DNA of 45,095 bases from Microbulbifer hainanensis (GTDB lineage: Bacteria; Pseudomonadota; Gammaproteobacteria; Pseudomonadales; Cellvibrionaceae). Positions 8,694 through 17,444 of the stretch are shown here, in pieces. The stretch's first letter is position 1; each line of letters opens with the position of its first letter. The translations under genes and the position numbers were made by a program. Below the pieces are notes generated by a model. It did no database searches. It was not told the DNA's origin and saw only the letters and a list, made by a program, of their open reading frames with translations. The stretch is taken from contig NZ_JACZCR010000030.1 of the NCBI RefSeq assembly GCF_014904735.1, positions 1 to 45,095 of the forward strand. Reading direction: 5' to 3'.

Positions 8694-8723
8694 TTGACGG
8701 CTGAACTAAATTATTCAGATAAA
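8694..8723 (+). promoter_or_regulatory. Candidate sigma70 promoter of the cytochrome-porin gene
   Basis: TTGACG (8694-8699) and GATAAA (8718-8723) are separated by 18 bases and match the -35 and -10 consensus at five and four positions. A start a few bases downstream would leave a leader of about 27 bases before the ATG at 8757. This is a visual match only. Confidence 0.4.
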
Positions 8724-8756
8724 ACAAGGACGCTAACAAGGGATGGGATCCCGGTA

Positions 8757-10073
8757 ATGATGAAAAGCATTTTTCGCCGCTATTACGGCGCCACTGCATT
8801 GATCATGCTGTTATTGCTTGGGTGGGCAGAGTCAGCGCGGGCCATTCCTGAATTCGCGCGCAAATACCAGATGAGCTGTGCTGCGTGCCACGCGGCCTTC
8901 CCACGATTAAATGCTTTTGGCGAGCAATTTGCGGCCAACAATTATCGTCTGCCGAATTGGCGCGACAACACTCTGGATACCGGAGACAACATGCTCGCGC
9001 TACCGGACCATGTTCCGCTGGCGATCCGGGCCCAGACCTACTTCCAGGTGCGCAACGCAGGGGCCATTGATCCGCTCAGTGGCGATCGCATCAACGCAAA
9101 TGCGGACTTTCAGACACCGTATCTGCTGAAGCTGTTGTCCAGTGCGCCTCTCAGTGAACACCTGACCTATTACTTTTATGGCATTTTTGCCGAAAAGGGT
9201 GAAAACGGCACGGTAGTCATTGAGGATGCCTGGATACGCTACGACGACCTTTTCTGCACCGAAATCGGCTTGCAGCTGGGTCAGTTCCAGGTCTCTGACC
9301 TGATGTTTCCCCGCGAATTGCGGCTGACCTTCCAGGATTTCCTGGCCTATCGAATGGCGGGAATCACCTATGACCGCGGCATGGTGCTGGACCGCCAATT
9401 CGGGCCGGTCAGCATTGCGCTCGGCGTCGTCAACGGCAATGGTATTGACGAGAGTTTTACCATCAACAGCCCCGGCTATCGGCGCCCCGATCACCTGTTC
9501 GATGACAACAGCAACAAAAGCGTCTTTGGGCGTCTCGGGGCTGACATTGGTCCCGTGTCGGCGGGATTGTTCGGACTCACGGGCAAGCGCCGCAGCGCTA
9601 CTGGTCCGGCGGGACTGTTCGATGGTGAAAGTGACGCCGACGTGAATGTTATCGGGATCGATTTGTCCGGTAGCATCGGTGACAAGGCACACTGGTATTT
9701 CCAGTATCTCTGGAACAGCTGGAACGACTTTCTCCAGCTCGAGGAATTCGATAATGGAGAGTCGGGCTTTGGCAATTACGACTGGAACGGTGGCTTCGCC
9801 GGCGTCGATTATATAGCCAGTGATCGCTGGGCGTTTTCGTTGCTCTATAACTATGACAATGCAGATGACCTGGATAATACCGACACCATCTACGAGGGGA
9901 TAGATGCAAATACTCTCACGCTGACCGCATCTTACTTTTTTATGCGCAATGTCAAGGGCGTGGCAGAGATCAATATCGACTTTCTCGGCGAACAGGATCA
10001 ACGCGGCGAATACTACACCGGACACCTGGACAAGGAACCCTACTTCCTGGTGGGCTTTGATGTCGCTTTTTAG
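8757..10073 (+). CDS. Predicted outer-membrane mono-haem cytochrome-porin fusion (Cyc2-like)
   Basis: The 438-residue protein starts with a signal peptide (residues 1-29, ending ESARA). It is followed at once by PEFARKYQMSCAACHAAFP, holding one CXXCH haem c site at C41-H45, then by about 370 residues rich in alternating aromatic/polar strands (for example WYFQYLWNSWNDF, WAFSLLYNYDNAD). It ends in phenylalanine (FDVAF), as outer-membrane barrels do. This order, a very short cytochrome domain then a barrel, is that of Cyc2, the outer-membrane Fe(II) oxidase of iron oxidisers, and the ArPxFARxxxMxCxxCH context also resembles it. Electron transfer across the outer membrane is inferred, and the donor or acceptor is unknown. 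Adjacent ATGs at 8757 and 8760 are both possible starts, with AAGG upstream. It stands alone. Confidence 0.7.
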   Translation: MMKSIFRRYYGATALIMLLLLGWAESARAIPEFARKYQMSCAACHAAFPRLNAFGEQFAANNYRLPNWRDNTLDTGDNMLALPDHVPLAIRAQTYFQVRNAGAIDPLSGDRINANADFQTPYLLKLLSSAPLSEHLTYYFYGIFAEKGENGTVVIEDAWIRYDDLFCTEIGLQLGQFQVSDLMFPRELRLTFQDFLAYRMAGITYDRGMVLDRQFGPVSIALGVVNGNGIDESFTINSPGYRRPDHLFDDNSNKSVFGRLGADIGPVSAGLFGLTGKRRSATGPAGLFDGESDADVNVIGIDLSGSIGDKAHWYFQYLWNSWNDFLQLEEFDNGESGFGNYDWNGGFAGVDYIASDRWAFSLLYNYDNADDLDNTDTIYEGIDANTLTLTASYFFMRNVKGVAEINIDFLGEQDQRGEYYTGHLDKEPYFLVGFDVAF

Positions 10074-10174
10074 GGCTGCTCCGACATGTTGCCAGCGATG
10101 CGCTGCAGTAGCCGTAGCAGGATGATTAGTTGTGACCGGGACTTCGCTAATTTACCGGTTTAAAGCAGTAACCC

Positions 10175-10693
10175 TCAGTGCTCGCTATTCTCAGTAATGC
10201 GATTTCGTCTGAAGAGTTTTCTCCAGAGCAATTTTACTGCTGACCGCGTTTCACCTTCCATCACGCCATGCTGCTGACCAAAGAACTGGATCAGGGCGTT
10301 TGCGGTATCCTCATTGAATTCCAGAGGGGAAAATCGAATATAACCCCGGCTAATTAAAAAACCGCGCACTTCCTGTTCTGCGGGTACATATTTCATTGAC
10401 CAGCCACCGAATACCCGCTGCTGAATGCTTTTCAGTGAGAGCATTGTCACATCGGTATGACGGGGATCCCGCTGGATTTTCCGGTATGTCGCGTTGATTC
10501 CATCGCGATCGCCTTCGAGTGCCTGGAAGAAGTGCCCGTCACCGAAATACAGCACGCCACCGATATCGGACCTGGTATTGTTCTGCCGGCTCTGCATCAG
10601 GATACGGGCCACGGTCGGTTCTACGCCGTTCTCCGGTGGGCGCGACGCGAAATTTGCTTTACTCGCGTAGATCAGCCGGATGAGTTGGTTCAT
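10175..10693 (-). CDS. BLUF-domain blue-light photoreceptor
   Basis: Short BLUF protein (172 residues) binding FAD and sensing blue light. All key residues of the family are present by eye alignment to AppA: Tyr9 in RLIYASKA, Asn39 in SRQNNTRSDIGGVLYF, Gln57 in HFFQALEG, Trp98 and Met100 in FGGWSMKYV. The spacings Asn-Gln (18) and Gln-Trp (41) equal those of AppA. A small insertion after the first strand and a basic C-terminal tail of about 65 residues (ending LLWRKLFRRNR) are the only additions; there is no EAL, GGDEF or DNA-binding domain. Signalling is therefore probably through a protein partner. It lies 99 bases downstream of the TTC38-like gene on the same strand. Confidence 0.92.
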   Translation of the reverse strand: MNQLIRLIYASKANFASRPPENGVEPTVARILMQSRQNNTRSDIGGVLYFGDGHFFQALEGDRDGINATYRKIQRDPRHTDVTMLSLKSIQQRVFGGWSMKYVPAEQEVRGFLISRGYIRFSPLEFNEDTANALIQFFGQQHGVMEGETRSAVKLLWRKLFRRNRITENSEH

Positions 10694-10792
10694 TCGATAT
10701 CCCCCGAATTAGTCAGGCAAATGTGTACGTGGGCTGAAAGCAATTGGATCAATCCAGGTTGGATTTTGCCGGGGGCCCAGCGGAGGCTGCAG

Positions 10793-12121
10793 TCAGTGAT
10801 CTGGCGCTGGTCCGGTGGCGCGCTGCAGCAGTCGCTGGTTGACGATGCTGTGTGCCTTGAGTGCGAGGCGCTCGCTGGCCAATGCCTCGGCCAGATGGCG
10901 CTGTCCCGCGCGTTGGGCGGCTTCGGCCAGCGTCCAGTCAATGATATCCCGCTGTGCGTGACTCCCGCCGAAAGTGTTGGCGATATACCGTGCCGGGTGC
11001 AGGTGATCGATACACTGCTGGTAGTCACCGCGCCAGAAATAGACAAATCCCTCGATCAGTGGCAGCCCGGTGTGCCAAGCCCAGCGCGATGTCTCCTCTT
11101 CATTATCGCGGGTCGCGCGTATCGTATTGCAGATTGTCTCGACATCCGCATCGTGTCCCGCACCCAGCAGTGCCATTACCGCGTGCCAGTCGTTGAACGG
11201 GTAGGTGCGGCCGTCGGCGTGCTGGCGCCAGGCTGCGGCGAGTTCCTGCCAGCGTTCACCGATATCGCAATCGAGCAGCGCGAGCCGCCACAGCAGGGCT
11301 GACGCGTCGATAAGGTCCAGCGCCACATCACTGCGTTCAGAGCGAATGGCATCGTCATAGAGTGCCAGAGCCTGTTCGTTGTTTGCGCGATCCAGGAAAT
11401 AGAGCGCACAGTGCCACCAGTTGTGTACCCGGAAAAAGTTATCGCTGGCAGCCCAGAATGGTTCCCGCTCTGTCATCCAGCGAATTCCCTCGTCGGCGCG
11501 GTCCTGCATTTCCAATACATGTGCGACAGCATGGTGCGCCCAGCAGTCAAACGGTTCCAGCTCGATGGCGCCGTGGCCAAACTTCTCCGCGCGTCCGTAA
11601 TCGCCGCACTCCTCCAGGCCGAAGGCATACATACCGAGCAGGTACGAATAACCGGGGATTTCCGCAGACCACTGGGGCAGGGCGCGGGCGATCCGGTCAC
11701 GCAGCTCGCGCGCGTTCGCGCGATAGAAATCCATCAGGTGCCCGCATTGCAGGGCGACCAGGTCGTGAGGGTATTCCGCACAGAGGTAGTCGAGCGCCGT
11801 AGCCGCCGCGGTCCAGTTGCCGGCGCTCAACAATGACAGTGCCTTACAGTGCGCGGCTTCGCGATTATTCAGTGGTAGCTGATTCAGGGTGGTAATGGTT
11901 TTCTGCACCTGCAATACGCCGGCTGGCTCTGTCGACACACCAAACAGGTAGGCCCTGAGAATATGCGCCATCGCAAATGCCGGCTCCCGTTCAATTGCCT
12001 TGTCCAGCAACGCAAACGGATCGCCGGAATAGCGCAGGAAGGCATCGGCAGCGCGATCATACAGCGCCGCCGCTTCCGGTGAGGCGCCGGTAAGGGAGTT
12101 GCCCTGGCAGTCGGTAATCAC
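10793..12121 (-). CDS. TTC38-like tetratricopeptide repeat protein
   Basis: The 442-residue protein resembles the TTC38 family, which is found in bacteria and animals and has no established biochemical role. Helical repeats are visible throughout, for example REPAFAMAHILRAYLFG near residue 45 and ELEPFDCWAHHAVAHVLEMQ in the middle; the latter is a family hallmark. RVHNWWHCALYFLDR is another conserved-looking segment. No signal peptide or membrane helix is present, so it is probably cytosolic. The start is GTG, only 6 bases after the stop of the exported-protein gene upstream, which suggests cotranscription. Confidence 0.8.
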   Translation of the reverse strand: MITDCQGNSLTGASPEAAALYDRAADAFLRYSGDPFALLDKAIEREPAFAMAHILRAYLFGVSTEPAGVLQVQKTITTLNQLPLNNREAAHCKALSLLSAGNWTAAATALDYLCAEYPHDLVALQCGHLMDFYRANARELRDRIARALPQWSAEIPGYSYLLGMYAFGLEECGDYGRAEKFGHGAIELEPFDCWAHHAVAHVLEMQDRADEGIRWMTEREPFWAASDNFFRVHNWWHCALYFLDRANNEQALALYDDAIRSERSDVALDLIDASALLWRLALLDCDIGERWQELAAAWRQHADGRTYPFNDWHAVMALLGAGHDADVETICNTIRATRDNEEETSRWAWHTGLPLIEGFVYFWRGDYQQCIDHLHPARYIANTFGGSHAQRDIIDWTLAEAAQRAGQRHLAEALASERLALKAHSIVNQRLLQRATGPAPDH

Positions 12122-12127
12122 GGGGTT

Positions 12128-12595
12128 TCAGGGCCTGGTACTGGCCAGCGCCTGCGCCTTGGATTTGCGTGTGCGCGCGGCATCGTCCGGGTCGATTTTC
12201 ACTTTCAGGGTGTATTTGGCCGTTTCCTTGCGCCGCGCGGCGCTGCGCATCTGGAATACCTGAATCGTATAGACACCGTCGGCCGGTAATTTTCCAGCGA
12301 ACTTCTGTCCGCTGGTCGAGCCGATAAACATGGCCATATCACCCGGTCCCTTGCCGGGAGCGTAAATATTGAAATAGTTGGCGCCGCTGTCGGTCGTCAG
12401 TGCCACGTGCATTTTCTGGCCCGCGTTGGCACGCAGCTTGTAGTTGACGGTTTCGTAGCCGGTAATCGAACCCTGTACTTTGGTACCCGTGCTGCCGGCT
12501 TTGAATTGAATGTTCTCCGTGCGCGATTCGTCAGCGAGCAGCTGGGTGCTGAGACAGAGTAGTACTGCACAGGCCAGGGGCTGTAGTAGTGTCAT
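12128..12595 (-). CDS. Exported protein resembling g-type lysozyme inhibitor PliG
   Basis: A 155-residue secreted protein with a signal peptide (residues 1 to about 20, LQPLACAVLLCLSTQLLA). The mature part, a single beta-rich domain, has the pattern ITGYETVNYKLRANAGQKM, then DGVYTIQVFQMRSAARRKE near the C-terminus. The latter closely resembles the C-terminal strand and loop of periplasmic PliG inhibitors of goose-type lysozyme, although the Pro/Gly-rich centre differs. A generic PPC-type bacterial domain is the alternative. The ATG at 12595 has AGAGG about 9 bases upstream; an upstream in-frame extension is unlikely. The tail DDAARTRKSKAQALASTRP is basic and probably disordered. Confidence 0.55.
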   Translation of the reverse strand: MTLLQPLACAVLLCLSTQLLADESRTENIQFKAGSTGTKVQGSITGYETVNYKLRANAGQKMHVALTTDSGANYFNIYAPGKGPGDMAMFIGSTSGQKFAGKLPADGVYTIQVFQMRSAARRKETAKYTLKVKIDPDDAARTRKSKAQALASTRP

Positions 12596-12700
12596 GGAAG
12601 AGAACCTCTGAATTCGCTCAATGTCACTCTGTGAGCCATAAGGGGCACGGTACATAGCGCAGCGTGGTGCGTGTGGTTTCCGCACGGAGATGCTGCGCTG

Positions 12701-13132
12701 TTAATTCAGGTGCAGCGGCTGGTGGTCACCGAGCAGGTAGCGGATCAGGTCTGAGGTGTCGATGACCAGCGATGTGCCGACAATCACCAGATAAAGGAAA
12801 GCATAGTACTTGAACGGCCCAGAATAGGCGTCGTGCCGGAACTTGCCGAGTATCCAGAAATAGATCGGAGTCCAGAAAATCAGATGGGGTAACCCAAGCA
12901 GGCGCACATAGCCCACTTTGCCGTACATCCAGTTCATCATGACGCCGACCGCGACAAAGCTCACGAGTATCGCCAGGGACTCCTTGCGCACACGGAGCCT
13001 GCCATCGCATCGTTGCAGAATAAAGAAGATGGCAAACAGGTTGGATGCGATCAGTGCACGGAACCACCAGCGCAGCCAATCGGGTTCCAGCGCAGCGGCG
13101 GCCGCCAGATCGGGGGGCATGACGTCATTCAT
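12701..13132 (-). CDS. Hypothetical four-helix membrane protein
   Basis: I cannot assign a family. The 143-residue product has four apparent transmembrane segments: FRALIASNLFAIFFILQ, SLAILVSFVAVGVMMNWMYG, GLPHLIFWTPIYFWILG and YAFLYLVIVGTSLVI. The ATG at 13132 has AGAGG about 9 bases upstream and is preferred over a GTG two codons earlier. It is 105 bases upstream of the PliG-like gene on the same strand. Confidence 0.7.
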   Translation of the reverse strand: MNDVMPPDLAAAAALEPDWLRWWFRALIASNLFAIFFILQRCDGRLRVRKESLAILVSFVAVGVMMNWMYGKVGYVRLLGLPHLIFWTPIYFWILGKFRHDAYSGPFKYYAFLYLVIVGTSLVIDTSDLIRYLLGDHQPLHLN

Positions 13133-13241
13133 CGGCACGGACCTCTTCGGTGCTTACCAGAGAGTAAAGCACATGAAGTCCGCCAGGCGGCTCGGCGGTG
13201 GGAGAGGTTCGCTGTACGAAAACCCCGCAGTCAGTTTCCCG

Positions 13242-13745
13242 TCAGGGTTCGATTGAATCTTTCAGGATCGCGGCAAACTGCTGCGGCCGGTCCGGCGTGA
13301 CGACCAGCGTGCGATCGGCAAAGCGCAGTACCACGCAGTTGGCGGCGTCGGTGACAAAGGCGCGATAGCGCCCCAGGGCGCTGTTGCGGAACAGGCCGAT
13401 AAAACCGAAGAGTCCGCCGTTGCCGAACAGGCGAATGGAGCCGCGCATGGCGTCCGGTTTGATCTCGACCGATTGCAGGCCCGTTAGCGGGATACGGGTG
13501 TTCCAGCCCGGGCGGACGACCAGTAGTGCCGCATCTTCGATGGTGTAGCCGCGGACGGCAAACAGGGCGGTCACGGCCAGTATGACCACCGGCAGCATTG
13601 TAGCTGCACTATACACAGCGGAGTGCTCCGCCGGTGCGCGGCTGAGCAGAATCAGGGGAATACCCAGCAGTAACAGCGTGGTGAGTGCGGTAATCCATTT
13701 GAGCTGACGACTCCACGGAGCCTCAAAGTGCATTTTACCGTGCAT
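13242..13745 (-). CDS. Membrane-anchored bacterial PH-domain protein
   Basis: The 167 residues contain two N-terminal transmembrane helices (ITALTTLLLLGIPLILL and AATMLPVVILAVTALFAV). A cytoplasmic beta domain follows, with YTIEDAALLVVRPGWNTRIPL, GLFRNSALGRYRAFVTDAAN and VVLRFADRTLVVTPDRPQQF. The ALGRYRAFVTD and TLVVTPDRPQQF elements are typical of bacterial PH-like (bPH_5-type) proteins, whose role is not known. The ATG at 13745 has no clear ribosome site; another ATG four codons later is possible. Confidence 0.7.
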   Translation of the reverse strand: MHGKMHFEAPWSRQLKWITALTTLLLLGIPLILLSRAPAEHSAVYSAATMLPVVILAVTALFAVRGYTIEDAALLVVRPGWNTRIPLTGLQSVEIKPDAMRGSIRLFGNGGLFGFIGLFRNSALGRYRAFVTDAANCVVLRFADRTLVVTPDRPQQFAAILKDSIEP

Positions 13746-13844
13746 AGGTAATAGGTGCCCGCCTGTTCATTATCCATTAGAGCATGGCCCAGCTTATCGC
13801 GCGGGCCCGGATACCGGCAAAAAGTGCGATTGTAGAGAGTGTGG

Positions 13845-15272
13845 CTAAACGCCCACCACACGCACGCGGAATTTGCGCCCTTTCAGTTTGCCTTTCGTGA
13901 GTTTGGCCAGCGCCGCGCGGGAAACTTCCCGTTTCACAGCCACATAGGCGCAGAAATCGAATACGCGGATCTTGCCCACATCCTCACCCGATATACCGTT
14001 GTCGCCGGTCAGTGCCCCGACGATATCACCGGGGCGGACTTTCTGTTTCTTTCCGCCGTCGATCTGCAGTGTGACCATGGCCGGACGGAGTGGCTGAAAG
14101 CCGCGTACGGGTTCAGGCAGGGGCTCGGTACGAACCGGCTGGTCTAGCAGTTGTGCCAGCCGTTCGACTTTATACTGCTCTTTGCTACTGACCAGACTGG
14201 CGGCGATTCCGCGCTGGCCGGCCCGGCCGGTGCGGCCCACCCGGTGGACATGCACTTCCGGATCCCGCGACAGGTGATAGTTGATCACCAGGCCCAATTC
14301 CTCGATATCCAGCCCGCGCGCGGCGACATCCGTGGCCACCAGAACGGAGGCGCTGCCATTGGCGAAACACACGAGTGTCTGGTCGCGCTCGCGCTGTTCC
14401 ATGTCGCCGTGCAGGGCCAGGGCAGCAAAACTGGCCGCGCGCAGTGCATCGGCCGCTTCGTCGGTTTCCCGTTTGGTGTTGCAGAACACCACGGTGGATT
14501 CGGGCTGGAAATAGGCTAGTACCTGTTGCAGCGCCCGCGCGCGATCCGCGTTGTCGCCGACCTGGTAAAAGTGTTGCTCGATGCTGCTCTGGGTGTGTTG
14601 TTCGCCCACTTGCACCATCACCGGGTCGCGCTGCACCCGCGCAGCCAGGGCTTCGATACTGTCGGGATAGGTCGCGGAGAACAGCAGGGTCTGGCGATCA
14701 GTGGGTAGCTCGTCCACGATCGCATCCAGCGTGGCCTGGAAGCCCATGTCCAGCATCCGATCCGCTTCGTCCAGCACGAGTGTCTGCACCCGTTCGAGGG
14801 ACAGTTTGCCCTTGCGCACATGCTCCTCAATGCGACCGGGTGTCCCCACGACGATGTGCGCACCGTGTTTGAGCGATGCCAGTTGCGGACCGAAGGGCAT
14901 ACCACCGCACAGAGTCAGGATTTTCACATTGTGAATGGCGCGCGCCAGTTTGCGCAGCTCCTGCGCCACCTGGTCTGCCAGCTCCCGGGTGGGGCAGAGG
15001 ACCAGTGCCTGAACGCAGAAGCGCTCGGCCTGCAGCTTGTTCAGCACGCCGAGGCCAAAGGCCACGGTCTTGCCCGATCCGGTTTTGGCCTGCCCGATGA
15101 CATCGCGGCCTTCCAACAGGGCGGGCAGGGCCTGCGACTGGATCGGGGTAAGTTCGCGGAAACCGAGATCGGCAAGGTTGTCGCGCAGGGCGGTGGAAAT
15201 CGGCAGGGCGGCGAAGGCGTGGCTGGCTGGCTTGGACAAGGGAGACTCTGGGTTGGGAGGTTGGATGCGCAT
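13845..15272 (-). CDS. dbpA: ATP-dependent DEAD-box RNA helicase DbpA
   Basis: RNA helicase acting in large-ribosomal-subunit assembly, recruited to hairpin 92 of 23S rRNA. The helicase core has the Q-motif region (LTPIQSQALPALLEGRDVI), Walker A AKTGSGKT, DEAD box in VLDEADRMLDMGF, SAT motif in LLFSATYPD and motif VI HRVGRTGRAG. The C-terminal domain, from about GGKKQKVRPGDIVGALTGD to VKREVSRAALAKL, is the DbpA-specific RNA-binding domain rather than that of another DEAD protein. The ATG at 15272 is taken as the start. A GTG at 15299 with AAGAG upstream is a credible alternative that adds nine residues. It diverges from the patatin gene. Confidence 0.93.
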   Translation of the reverse strand: MRIQPPNPESPLSKPASHAFAALPISTALRDNLADLGFRELTPIQSQALPALLEGRDVIGQAKTGSGKTVAFGLGVLNKLQAERFCVQALVLCPTRELADQVAQELRKLARAIHNVKILTLCGGMPFGPQLASLKHGAHIVVGTPGRIEEHVRKGKLSLERVQTLVLDEADRMLDMGFQATLDAIVDELPTDRQTLLFSATYPDSIEALAARVQRDPVMVQVGEQHTQSSIEQHFYQVGDNADRARALQQVLAYFQPESTVVFCNTKRETDEAADALRAASFAALALHGDMEQRERDQTLVCFANGSASVLVATDVAARGLDIEELGLVINYHLSRDPEVHVHRVGRTGRAGQRGIAASLVSSKEQYKVERLAQLLDQPVRTEPLPEPVRGFQPLRPAMVTLQIDGGKKQKVRPGDIVGALTGDNGISGEDVGKIRVFDFCAYVAVKREVSRAALAKLTKGKLKGRKFRVRVVGV

Positions 15273-15479
15273 TCTAGTTGAATTGCCCGCAATCGGCACA
15301 AATTACTCTTGAGAGGCGAGATTATGCCTGAACTGCGGGTCAGGTTCGGCACACTGACTCGCCGGCCGCTTTCCGGGCGGTGGGGATTGCAAAGCAACTT
15401 GATCGCAAATGTTCGAACGCAAGTTATACAATCCTTACCAGAGGGTGACTGTAACCTTGGATTGAGTCGGAGAGATTGT

Positions 15480-16337
15480 ATGGGGGCTTCCGGACAGGAC
15501 AGCAAGCGCGCGCTGGTTGTGGAAGGTGGTGCGATGCGCGGTATTTTTGCCGCGGGGGTTCTGGATGCTTTTCTGGAAGCGGACTACGAGCCCTTCGACT
15601 TCGCCATCGGTGTCTCCGCCGGTTCAACCAACCTGATCGGCTACCTGACCGGTGATCACGGCCGCAGTCGCCGGATACTGCTGGATCACGCCCGGCGCGA
15701 GGATTTCATCAACTGGCGCCGCGCCCTCAAAGGCGGCCACTTCTGCGATGTGGGCTGGTTGTGGCACGCGTCTTTTGACGAAGTCCCGCTGAACATCCAG
15801 CGCTATTACGATAATGCCGTTCCCCTGTACGCAGTGACGACCAATATCAATACCGGTGAAGCCTGTTATCTGGAGGTGACCGCGGAAAACATGCACGAGG
15901 TATTTCCGGCCTCCTGTGCCATTCCACTGTTCTATCGCGATTTTCCCCGGGTCAACGGCGAGCAGATGACCGATGGGGGGCTGGCGGATTCCATCCCCGT
16001 CATCCGCGCCTACGAGCAGGGCGCACGGGATATCACCGTGATCCTGTCGCGGCCACTGGGTTACCGCAAGCGCCCGCGCCCGACCCCGAAGTTGATGAAA
16101 GAGTTCTTTCACGATCACGCCCGCCTGTTTGAAGCGGTGCTGGAGCGGGGCGAACGCTATAACCGGGCATTGGATTTTATCCAATCACCACCGGACGATT
16201 GCCGGGTATCCGTGGTTGCGCCCCCGGACAACTTCCCGGTGGGGCGCTTTACTCGGGAGGAGTCGCTGCTGGAACGCGGCTATCAGGATGGTCGCGAGGC
16301 CGGGCTTTCGTATCTTGAGCCCGCGCAGGGTCAATGA
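15480..16337 (+). CDS. Patatin-like phospholipase (YjjU type)
   Basis: Predicted serine lipase with the Ser-Asp dyad of patatins. The glycine-rich oxyanion element is EGGAMRGIFAAGVLDA (from residue 15), the nucleophile elbow GVSAGS places Ser46, and DGGLADS places Asp165. At 285 residues with no signal peptide, it fits cytosolic single-domain bacterial patatins such as E. coli YjjU. The ATG at 15480 is preceded by GGAGAG at good distance, so a longer in-frame reading that starts in the divergent promoter region is rejected. The 180-base region shared with dbpA contains TATACA at about 15425 that could be part of its promoter. Confidence 0.88.
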   Translation: MGASGQDSKRALVVEGGAMRGIFAAGVLDAFLEADYEPFDFAIGVSAGSTNLIGYLTGDHGRSRRILLDHARREDFINWRRALKGGHFCDVGWLWHASFDEVPLNIQRYYDNAVPLYAVTTNINTGEACYLEVTAENMHEVFPASCAIPLFYRDFPRVNGEQMTDGGLADSIPVIRAYEQGARDITVILSRPLGYRKRPRPTPKLMKEFFHDHARLFEAVLERGERYNRALDFIQSPPDDCRVSVVAPPDNFPVGRFTREESLLERGYQDGREAGLSYLEPAQGQ

Positions 16338-16356
16338 GGGATACCCCGCGCTGCCG

Positions 16357-16782
16357 CTACAGCAGTTGCGCAATGGCACTGATAGTAAGCCCCACCAGCA
16401 TCAGCGACGAGAGCATGAAGAATACAAAGCGGATTTCAATTTTATTGATCAGCGCCTGAAACAGGCTGTGAACAATCCGCAGGCCAACATAAGCCCAGGC
16501 GAGTACAAGATTGACTCCATCACCTTGCCCCATCAGCGCCAGTGCAAAAGTAATGGCATAGAACAGCGTCGGCTGTTCCATCAGGTGATTGTAGTTGTCG
16601 GCCTTCCAGCGTACGGAGGCGGGCAGGGTGTTCATCTGTTCGCCGCGCGGTGCGGCTGGATCGAGTTGCAGTTTGGCTTTGCGGATTGCCGGCAGGCGGG
16701 TCGCGTACATCCAGGCCCAAATAAACATTGACCAGGTGACGAGTGCGACAATCGGGGCGAGGATCGGGCTGGCAGTCTGCAT
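16357..16782 (-). CDS. MAPEG-family membrane protein
   Basis: A 141-residue protein of the eicosanoid/glutathione-metabolism membrane family. It has four transmembrane segments, and the conserved stretch DNYNHLMEQPTLFYAITFAL is followed by AWAYVGLRIVHSLFQAL, where the Arg and His fit the glutathione-binding helix region. Bacterial MAPEGs often have glutathione transferase or peroxidase activity, but no substrate can be assigned here. AAAGGAA stands about 10 bases before the ATG. It is convergent with the patatin gene. Confidence 0.88.
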   Translation of the reverse strand: MQTASPILAPIVALVTWSMFIWAWMYATRLPAIRKAKLQLDPAAPRGEQMNTLPASVRWKADNYNHLMEQPTLFYAITFALALMGQGDGVNLVLAWAYVGLRIVHSLFQALINKIEIRFVFFMLSSLMLVGLTISAIAQLL

Positions 16783-16884
16783 CTTGTTCAGTTCCTTTTT
16801 TATTGTTGTGTTTGTTGTTTCGTTAGCGGGTGCCGGAGAGTCCCGCCAATCAGGGAGGTTATAAACTCTTTCGCTACAGGCAGT

Positions 16885-17430
16885 TTATGAAAATAGGTAG
16901 GGAAAAAGCCGGCGCTTTTGTTCCTCGTCCAGCGCCTGTACCCGACGGATATTATTTTCCGGAATCGCATCCGGATCCGGATAATTTCTCAATACCCGCT
17001 CGAGACTGGCTTCGCGCAGCAGGTGCAGAATCGGGTAGGGCGCACGATTGGTCAGGTTCTCTGCATCTTCGGGATGGGTGCCGGCGAACTGGTAGTGCGG
17101 ATGGAAGGTGGCCAGCTGGTAAATGCCGGTATAGTCCTGCCGCTCGATCAGCCATTCCGCCAGCTCGAGAAACTGGTTGTAGTCAGCGAAATCCTGCAGG
17201 TATGCGGGAATGATCAGCAGGGTAGTCTCGATCTCCTCGGCGGGCTTTTCGTCCAGCAACTGCATCTCTTCCAGCAGCTCCGCCATCAGGGTCTCATCGT
17301 CCTTCGCCGCACTGACGCGGTAGCGGATCTGGCCGGCGCGCATGGGTTTGCGGGCAAAGGGGCAGAGGTTCAGGCCTACCACAACATCCGCCAGCCACTG
17401 TTGTACGTCTTCAACTACCTGCTGATCCAT
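16885..17430 (-). CDS. DUF1415 family protein
   Basis: Full-length member of DUF1415, a family of Proteobacteria without known function. The signature VVGLNLCPFARKPMRAGQIR near the N-terminus and FHPHYQFAGTHPEDAENLTNRAPYP in the centre (core FHPHYQFAGTHPED) are diagnostic. The conserved Cys and His residues invite a redox or metal role, but this is a guess. The ATG at 17430 lies 15 bases beyond the stop of the DUF2058 gene, so the two form an operon; a GTG at 17451 overlapping that stop is the alternative start. Confidence 0.88.
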   Translation of the reverse strand: MDQQVVEDVQQWLADVVVGLNLCPFARKPMRAGQIRYRVSAAKDDETLMAELLEEMQLLDEKPAEEIETTLLIIPAYLQDFADYNQFLELAEWLIERQDYTGIYQLATFHPHYQFAGTHPEDAENLTNRAPYPILHLLREASLERVLRNYPDPDAIPENNIRRVQALDEEQKRRLFPYLFS

Positions 17431-17444
17431 GGTGAGGGAATGCT

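Noticed and set aside
15309..15479. N-terminal extension of the patatin protein
   Set aside because: A strong GGAGAG site supports the start at 15480, and the extension covers the divergent promoter region.
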